Source: Phycisphaerales bacterium (GTDB taxonomy: Bacteria > Planctomycetota > Phycisphaerae > Phycisphaerales > UBA1924). From it: 10,222 nucleotides of DNA. The translations under genes were made by a program, and so were the position numbers. A model generated the notes under the pieces. The model did not search any database and had not been told where the DNA came from. It saw nothing but the letters and a program-made list of their open reading frames with translations. Of the stretch, positions 7,348 through 10,222 are shown piece by piece. The DNA lies in the NCBI GenBank assembly GCA_007124345.1, contig SLFH01000153.1:1-10222 (forward strand), written 5' to 3'. The number at the start of each line of letters is the position of its first letter. Within the stretch, counting starts at the first letter, position 1.

Positions 7348-7608
7348 ATGGATGGGTGGTTTGTGTTGACGCGCCGCGCGGCGTTGCTGGCCGCGGGTGT
7401 GCTCTCTGTCGTCGCCTCGCTGACGCTGGTGTACTGCCTCGTCACGCCCGGTCGCATCGAGTCCCTGCCCACGCTGGGCATGCTGCTGCCGACGATCATG
7501 CTCGTGCTGCCCGGCTCGACGCTGCTTTCGATCAGGCTGGAACGCCAGGCCAGAAAAGACGCCGCGAAGGCGATCTCCACCCCACCACCTCTCGATCGCG
7601 CGGCGTGA
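7348..7608 (+). CDS. Small two-helix membrane protein of unknown function
   Basis: 86 residues from ATG 7348. I do not recognise the family. A short N-terminus (MDGWFVLTRR) is followed by a first hydrophobic helix at about 11-31. A polar link (TPGRIESLP) leads to a second hydrophobic segment at about 41-60, and then a charged tail (RLERQARKDAAKA). Two basic residues before helix 1 and the basic tail after helix 2 suggest both ends face the cytoplasm. The strong ribosome site, the coherent membrane topology and the absence of a competing gene on the other strand support it as real. It stands alone: bamA is transcribed away from it and dnaN toward it. Function cannot be inferred from the context. 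Confidence 0.65.
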   Translation: MDGWFVLTRRAALLAAGVLSVVASLTLVYCLVTPGRIESLPTLGMLLPTIMLVLPGSTLLSIRLERQARKDAAKAISTPPPLDRAA

Positions 7609-7639
7609 CTCTGTTTTCCAGTTCGGCTTCTCTGGACAG

Positions 7640-7658
7640 CACGGCTCGCCGAGTCGTG
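7640..7658. terminator. Hairpin after the small membrane gene, possible terminator
   Basis: CACGGCTC-GCC-GAGTCGTG forms an 8-bp stem with one G-T wobble and a 3-nt loop, 31 nt past the stop of the small gene. There is no T-run, so intrinsic termination is uncertain. It may act as an mRNA 3'-end structure. Confidence 0.3.
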
Positions 7659-7699
7659 TCTTCAGAGTGTTCTCCGATCGACACGCAGCCCGCCCGCTG

Positions 7700-7952
7700 A
7701 AAGCCCCGAAGGGGCGCGGGGTTGTAGCCACGGGTGCAAGCGTGCGCAGCACGCTGGAACCCGTGGAAAGCGTCATTCATTATCCCCCGCTCTGAAGGAG
7801 CGGAGGAAGCGCACGATCAACACCACGCGTTCCTTCGCCCCTTCAGGGCGAGGCATCTATAGATCCGCTCTCCACGGGTTGCGCTCCGACCGACGCTGCG
7901 CGTCGGACTGCGCTCCACCCGTGGCTACAACCGATCGCTCCTTTGGAGCGAG
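7700..7952. repeat. Paired, inverted REP-like palindromic element (BIME-like)
   Basis: This element fills most of the 357-bp gap between the convergent small gene and dnaN. A 17-bp perfect inverted repeat, GGTTGTAGCCACGGGTG, lies at 7720-7736 with its complement at 7916-7932. Each copy starts its own hairpin. The left one (7728-7766) has outer arms CCACGGGT/ACCCGTGG and inner stem AGCGTGC-GCA-GCACGCT. The right one (7872-7924) has the same outer arms and inner stem CCGACGC-TGC-GCGTCGG. GTAG lies directly 5' of each stem, at 7724-7727 on the plus strand and 7928-7925 on the minus strand. That is the tetranucleotide known at the 5' base of REPs mobilised by REP-associated tyrosine transposases (RAYTs). 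Four short hairpins flank or fill the pair: 7703-7715, 7787-7803, 7835-7851 and 7935-7951. No transposase gene is in the window. Genome copy number is unknown. Confidence 0.75.
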
Positions 7953-7965
7953 TGAAGCGCAGCGC

Positions 7966-9132
7966 TTACTGGATATTGACCGGCATCACCACATACACGA
8001 AGTCGCTGCCGGCCTTGATCACGCCCGGCTTTTTCGGCGTGCTTAGCTCGATGATGACCTCGGGCTCTTCGATCACTTTCAGCGCGTCGCTGATGAACGC
8101 GGGGTTGAACCCCAGCGAGATGTCGTCGCCCTTGTACTCGAGGAGATCGACGGTGATCTTCGACTCGCCGAGTTCCGGGGCGGCCGACGAGAGTTCGAGG
8201 GTCTTGTCGGCGGCGTTGAAGCTCATCTCGACGCCGCGGGACTCCTCGTTGGTCAGCAGGGCGGCCCTGCGGACGGCCGAGAGCATCACATCGCGATCGA
8301 AACGCACGATGATGTCCTGGTCTCGGGGGATGACATCCTCGTAGGGGGGGAAGCTGCCCTCAACGAGGTTGCTCGCCAAGCACGCGCGACCGGGGTCGTC
8401 GTTGCTCTCGGCGCCGATCGCGAAGTAGATCTGGTTGTCGGTGATCGCGATGCGGATGGTCTCGTCGGGGTCGTCGGCGAGCTTGAGCAGGGTGCTCAGC
8501 GCCTTGCTTGGGATGATGCAGGTGACGGCGCCCCCGTCCTTCTCGTCGGGGCCGAGGTTGGCCCGGGCGACGGCGAGGCGTCGGCCGTCGGTCGAGACGA
8601 ACTCCAGGCGCTTGCCGTCACGCTTGAGCAGGACGCCGTTGATCGCGTAGCGGCTGTTTTCGCGCGCCGTCGCGAAGAGCGTCTTGGTGATCAGGCGCCG
8701 GAACGACGAGGCGGGGTGGCTGAAGACGGCCTTGGCGTTCTTGGCGGCCTCGGCGAACTCGGGGACGGCGGGGAAGTCCTTGGGGTCGTAGCCGAGCACT
8801 TTGAAGTAGGCGTCGGCCCCGCGGATGGTGCACGCGTCGCCCTCGGACTCGAAGGAGAGGTTGGCCTCGGCGTCCTCGGCCGAGATGATCTGGCGGATGG
8901 TTGTCGCCGGGAGGAGCGCCTCGCCCGGCTCCTGCACATCGACGCGCTCGGAGATCAGGCGGAGGGACATCTCGGCGTCGGTTGCCGCGAGCGTCAGGCG
9001 CCCGGTGTCGCCGGTCTTCTCGGCGATGAGCTTGATGCAGGTGAGCTGCGGCCTGGGCGTGCGGCTGGCGACGACACCCGACTCGATGTTGATGCCCTCA
9101 AGGAGGGCGGCGCGGTCGCAGATGACCTTCAT
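7966..9132 (-). CDS. dnaN: DNA polymerase III beta subunit (sliding clamp)
   Basis: 388 residues, close to the usual 366-380. The clamp forms a ring dimer around DNA and tethers the replicative polymerase and other repair and replication proteins. Hallmarks are the N-terminal strand MKVICDRAALLEGI, RYAINGVLL (161-169; usual form RYxLNGV), STDGRRLAVAR (180-190), SNLVEGSFPPYEDVIP (254-269; usual form LIDGRFPDYxxVIP) and the C-terminal VYVVMPVNIQ, close to the usual YVVMPMRL that lines the partner-binding pocket. All three clamp domains are present (about 1-127, 128-256 and 257-388). ATG 9132 is chosen because the family begins with this Met-Lys-hydrophobic strand and AGGGG lies 8 nt upstream. 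The frame is open to 9252, but that would add 40 residues of no family likeness. No dnaA, recF or gyrB lies beside it; transketolase is divergent. Confidence 0.96.
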   Translation of the reverse strand: MKVICDRAALLEGINIESGVVASRTPRPQLTCIKLIAEKTGDTGRLTLAATDAEMSLRLISERVDVQEPGEALLPATTIRQIISAEDAEANLSFESEGDACTIRGADAYFKVLGYDPKDFPAVPEFAEAAKNAKAVFSHPASSFRRLITKTLFATARENSRYAINGVLLKRDGKRLEFVSTDGRRLAVARANLGPDEKDGGAVTCIIPSKALSTLLKLADDPDETIRIAITDNQIYFAIGAESNDDPGRACLASNLVEGSFPPYEDVIPRDQDIIVRFDRDVMLSAVRRAALLTNEESRGVEMSFNAADKTLELSSAAPELGESKITVDLLEYKGDDISLGFNPAFISDALKVIEEPEVIIELSTPKKPGVIKAGSDFVYVVMPVNIQ

Positions 9133-9238
9133 GGGGGGTTCCCCTGGCGGTTGGACGGAAGTTGACCGGCGGACGCACGGGTGGGCATCCGACCCCACGA
9201 CTCGTGTGCCGCGGGGCAAGTCTACCCCAGCGGGAGTG

Positions 9239-9269
9239 GGTGACGCGTGCATCTGTCACCAGACGACAG
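9239..9269. other. Overlapping inverted repeats in the dnaN leader
   Basis: GGTGAC (9239-9244) and GTCACC (9255-9260) form a 6-bp repeat with a 10-nt spacer. CTGTC (9253-9257) and GACAG (9265-9269) form a second stem that shares bases with the first, so only one can form at a time. They sit between the candidate dnaN promoter and the dnaN start. They may be an operator or alternative leader structures; the stems are short. Confidence 0.25.
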
Positions 9270-9315
9270 CGCGGGGTCGGGCGGCGTCGGCGGGGGGCGG
9301 CCGAGCAAGGTGGGT

Positions 9316-9346
9316 ATTTTACCAGCAAATTCCGTTCCAATCGCAA
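9316..9346 (-). promoter_or_regulatory. Candidate dnaN promoter with extended -10
   Basis: On the minus strand, TGG-TAAAAT (9324-9316) is an extended -10 element (TGn plus 5 of 6 matches to TATAAT). TTGCGA (9346-9341) lies 19 nt upstream as a 4-of-6 -35. This is the only AT-rich patch in the region and points toward dnaN, giving a leader of about 175 nt. Confidence 0.4.
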
Positions 9347-9364
9347 GCGGAGGCCCCGGCGCGG

Positions 9365-9393
9365 TTGTCTGGGGGCAGCGAGCCGGCGATACT
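9365..9393 (+). promoter_or_regulatory. Candidate transketolase promoter
   Basis: TTGTCT (9365-9370), a 17-nt spacer and GATACT (9388-9393) each match sigma70 elements at 4 of 6 positions with ideal spacing. The leader would be about 130 nt. Weak matches in GC-rich DNA make this tentative. Confidence 0.3.
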
Positions 9394-9530
9394 CCATTCC
9401 CGAGCGTCGGGCCGCAGGGTCGCGGTCAGACGGCTCTTGGGTTATCGGAAATGCTCCCGGAAGGTCGGGATCGCCGAGGCGTGTGCGCGCCAGGGGCCGA
9501 TCCTCCGGCACAAAAGAAAGGAAGGCGTGG

Positions 9531-10222
9531 ATGTCTTTCGACGCCGCCGTGCACGCTCAGGCCATCGAACTCGACCGTCTCTCCCTGGAAATGTGCGCCG
9601 CGGCGGGGTCGGGCCACCCGACCACGGCGATGAGCATCGGGCACATCGTCACGGTGCTCATGTTCCGCCAGATGCGCTGGAGCCCGGATTTCCCCGCATA
9701 CCCCACCAGCGACCGCCTGGTGCTCAGCCAGGGGCACGCGGTCCCCGCGGTGTACGCCGCGGCGGCCAAGCTCGGCATGCTCATCGGCCCCGACCCCCAG
9801 AACATGCAGAAGCTGACGGTCGATGACCTGTCGACGCTGCGCGCCAACGACTCGCTGCTGGACGGGCACCCCAACCCGGCGATCGGCTTCCCCTTCTTCG
9901 ACGCCGCCACGGGCTCGCTCGGACAGGGGCTGAGCATCGGCAGCGGCCTCGCCGACGCGGCGTTGCTGGATGACTCCGACCGCCGGATCTATGTCATCAT
10001 CGGCGACGGCGAGGCGCGCGAGGGCCAGATCTCCGAAGCCCTCGACTACATCATCGAGCGCAACCTCACCCATGTGCTGCCGATCTTCAACTGCAACGGC
10101 TACGGGCAGTCCGACCGTGTCTCGCCCCAGCAGTCGCCCGAGAAGCTGGCCGCGAAGCTCGAAGCCTGCGGCTTCAAGGTCGTGACGATCGACGGGCACG
10201 AGCCCAAGCAGATCCTCGACAC
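9531..10222 (+). CDS. tkt: Transketolase, N-terminal part (3' end cut by window edge)
   Basis: 230 residues are visible of an expected 620-670. Transketolase moves two-carbon units between sugar phosphates in the pentose phosphate and Calvin-type pathways, using thiamine diphosphate (ThDP). Visible are AAGSGHPTTAMS (23-34, with catalytic-site His29), LSQGHAVPAVYA (65-76, His69), LDGHPNP (110-116, His113), ATGSLGQGLSIG (126-137), and the ThDP-binding run from GDGEAREGQ (158-166) to NCNGYGQSD (187-195), which gives the GDG...N metal-binding motif. The CNGYGQSD and VTIDGH (218-223) stretches resemble the animal-type TKT branch more than the E. coli one, from memory of the family. ATG 9531 has a clear GGAAGG upstream (AAAGGAAGGCGTGG). 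It is divergent from dnaN with no operon partner seen in the window. Confidence 0.93.
   Translation, partial: MSFDAAVHAQAIELDRLSLEMCAAAGSGHPTTAMSIGHIVTVLMFRQMRWSPDFPAYPTSDRLVLSQGHAVPAVYAAAAKLGMLIGPDPQNMQKLTVDDLSTLRANDSLLDGHPNPAIGFPFFDAATGSLGQGLSIGSGLADAALLDDSDRRIYVIIGDGEAREGQISEALDYIIERNLTHVLPIFNCNGYGQSDRVSPQQSPEKLAAKLEACGFKVVTIDGHEPKQILD

Larger units (their letters stand above)
9133..9530. other. Divergent intergenic region between dnaN and transketolase
   Basis: 398 bp with no convincing gene. It holds the dnaN leader with inverted repeats at 9239-9269, an AT-rich patch around 9314-9345 that fits a dnaN promoter, a candidate transketolase promoter at 9365-9393, and a small stem TCCCG/CGGGA at 9455-9470 in the transketolase leader. 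No DnaA box was seen here. Confidence 0.6.

Noticed and set aside
7700..7952. CRISPR array or insertion sequence as an explanation for the repeats
   Set aside because: The repeats are inverted and nested, without regularly spaced direct repeats and unique spacers, and no transposase frame lies inside.
9133..9252. N-terminal extension of dnaN from an upstream start
   Set aside because: The clamp family begins at the MKV strand encoded from 9132; the 40 extra residues have no likeness and would overlap the leader repeats.

Overview
The window is high-GC bacterial DNA with a diderm (outer-membrane) gene set. The lipid A and Bam genes, the divergent LpxC zinc-site region, frequent GTG/TTG starts and the REP-type palindromes resemble Planctomycetota, perhaps Phycisphaerae. 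That placement is an inference from gene content and style; no rRNA or other marker is present to confirm it. No tRNA, rRNA, CRISPR array, insertion sequence or phage gene was seen.

Left part (1-7118, all minus strand): an outer-membrane biogenesis cluster, read right to left as bamA (outer-membrane protein insertase), an ompH/skp-like periplasmic chaperone, lpxD and lpxC (lipid A acyl- and deacetylase steps, overlapping by 4 nt), an mlaF-like ABC ATPase and an mlaD-like MCE protein that runs off the left edge. These genes insert outer-membrane proteins, make lipid A and move phospholipids between the membranes. fabZ, lpxA and the MlaE permease, often found in such clusters, are not in the visible part. 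Several starts are non-ATG (bamA GTG, lpxD TTG, lpxC GTG, mlaD TTG).

Middle (7119-7965): a 229-bp intergenic stretch holds one perfect DnaA box and one degenerate box in opposite orientation. Next comes a small plus-strand gene for an 86-residue two-helix membrane protein of unknown function. Between this gene and the convergent dnaN lies a 250-bp array of nested palindromes. It has the form of two inverted REP elements, each with GTAG at the 5' base of its stem, plus four short hairpins. This is the most striking non-coding structure in the window.

Right part (7966-10222): dnaN (DNA polymerase sliding clamp, minus strand) stands alone without dnaA, recF or gyrB. It is transcribed divergently from a transketolase gene (plus strand), cut by the right edge. 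The 398-bp region between them has plausible promoters in both directions and a small inverted-repeat cluster in the dnaN leader.

I see no clearly new multi-gene system. The REP pair, the DnaA-box pair and the gene order of the envelope cluster deserve the second look.
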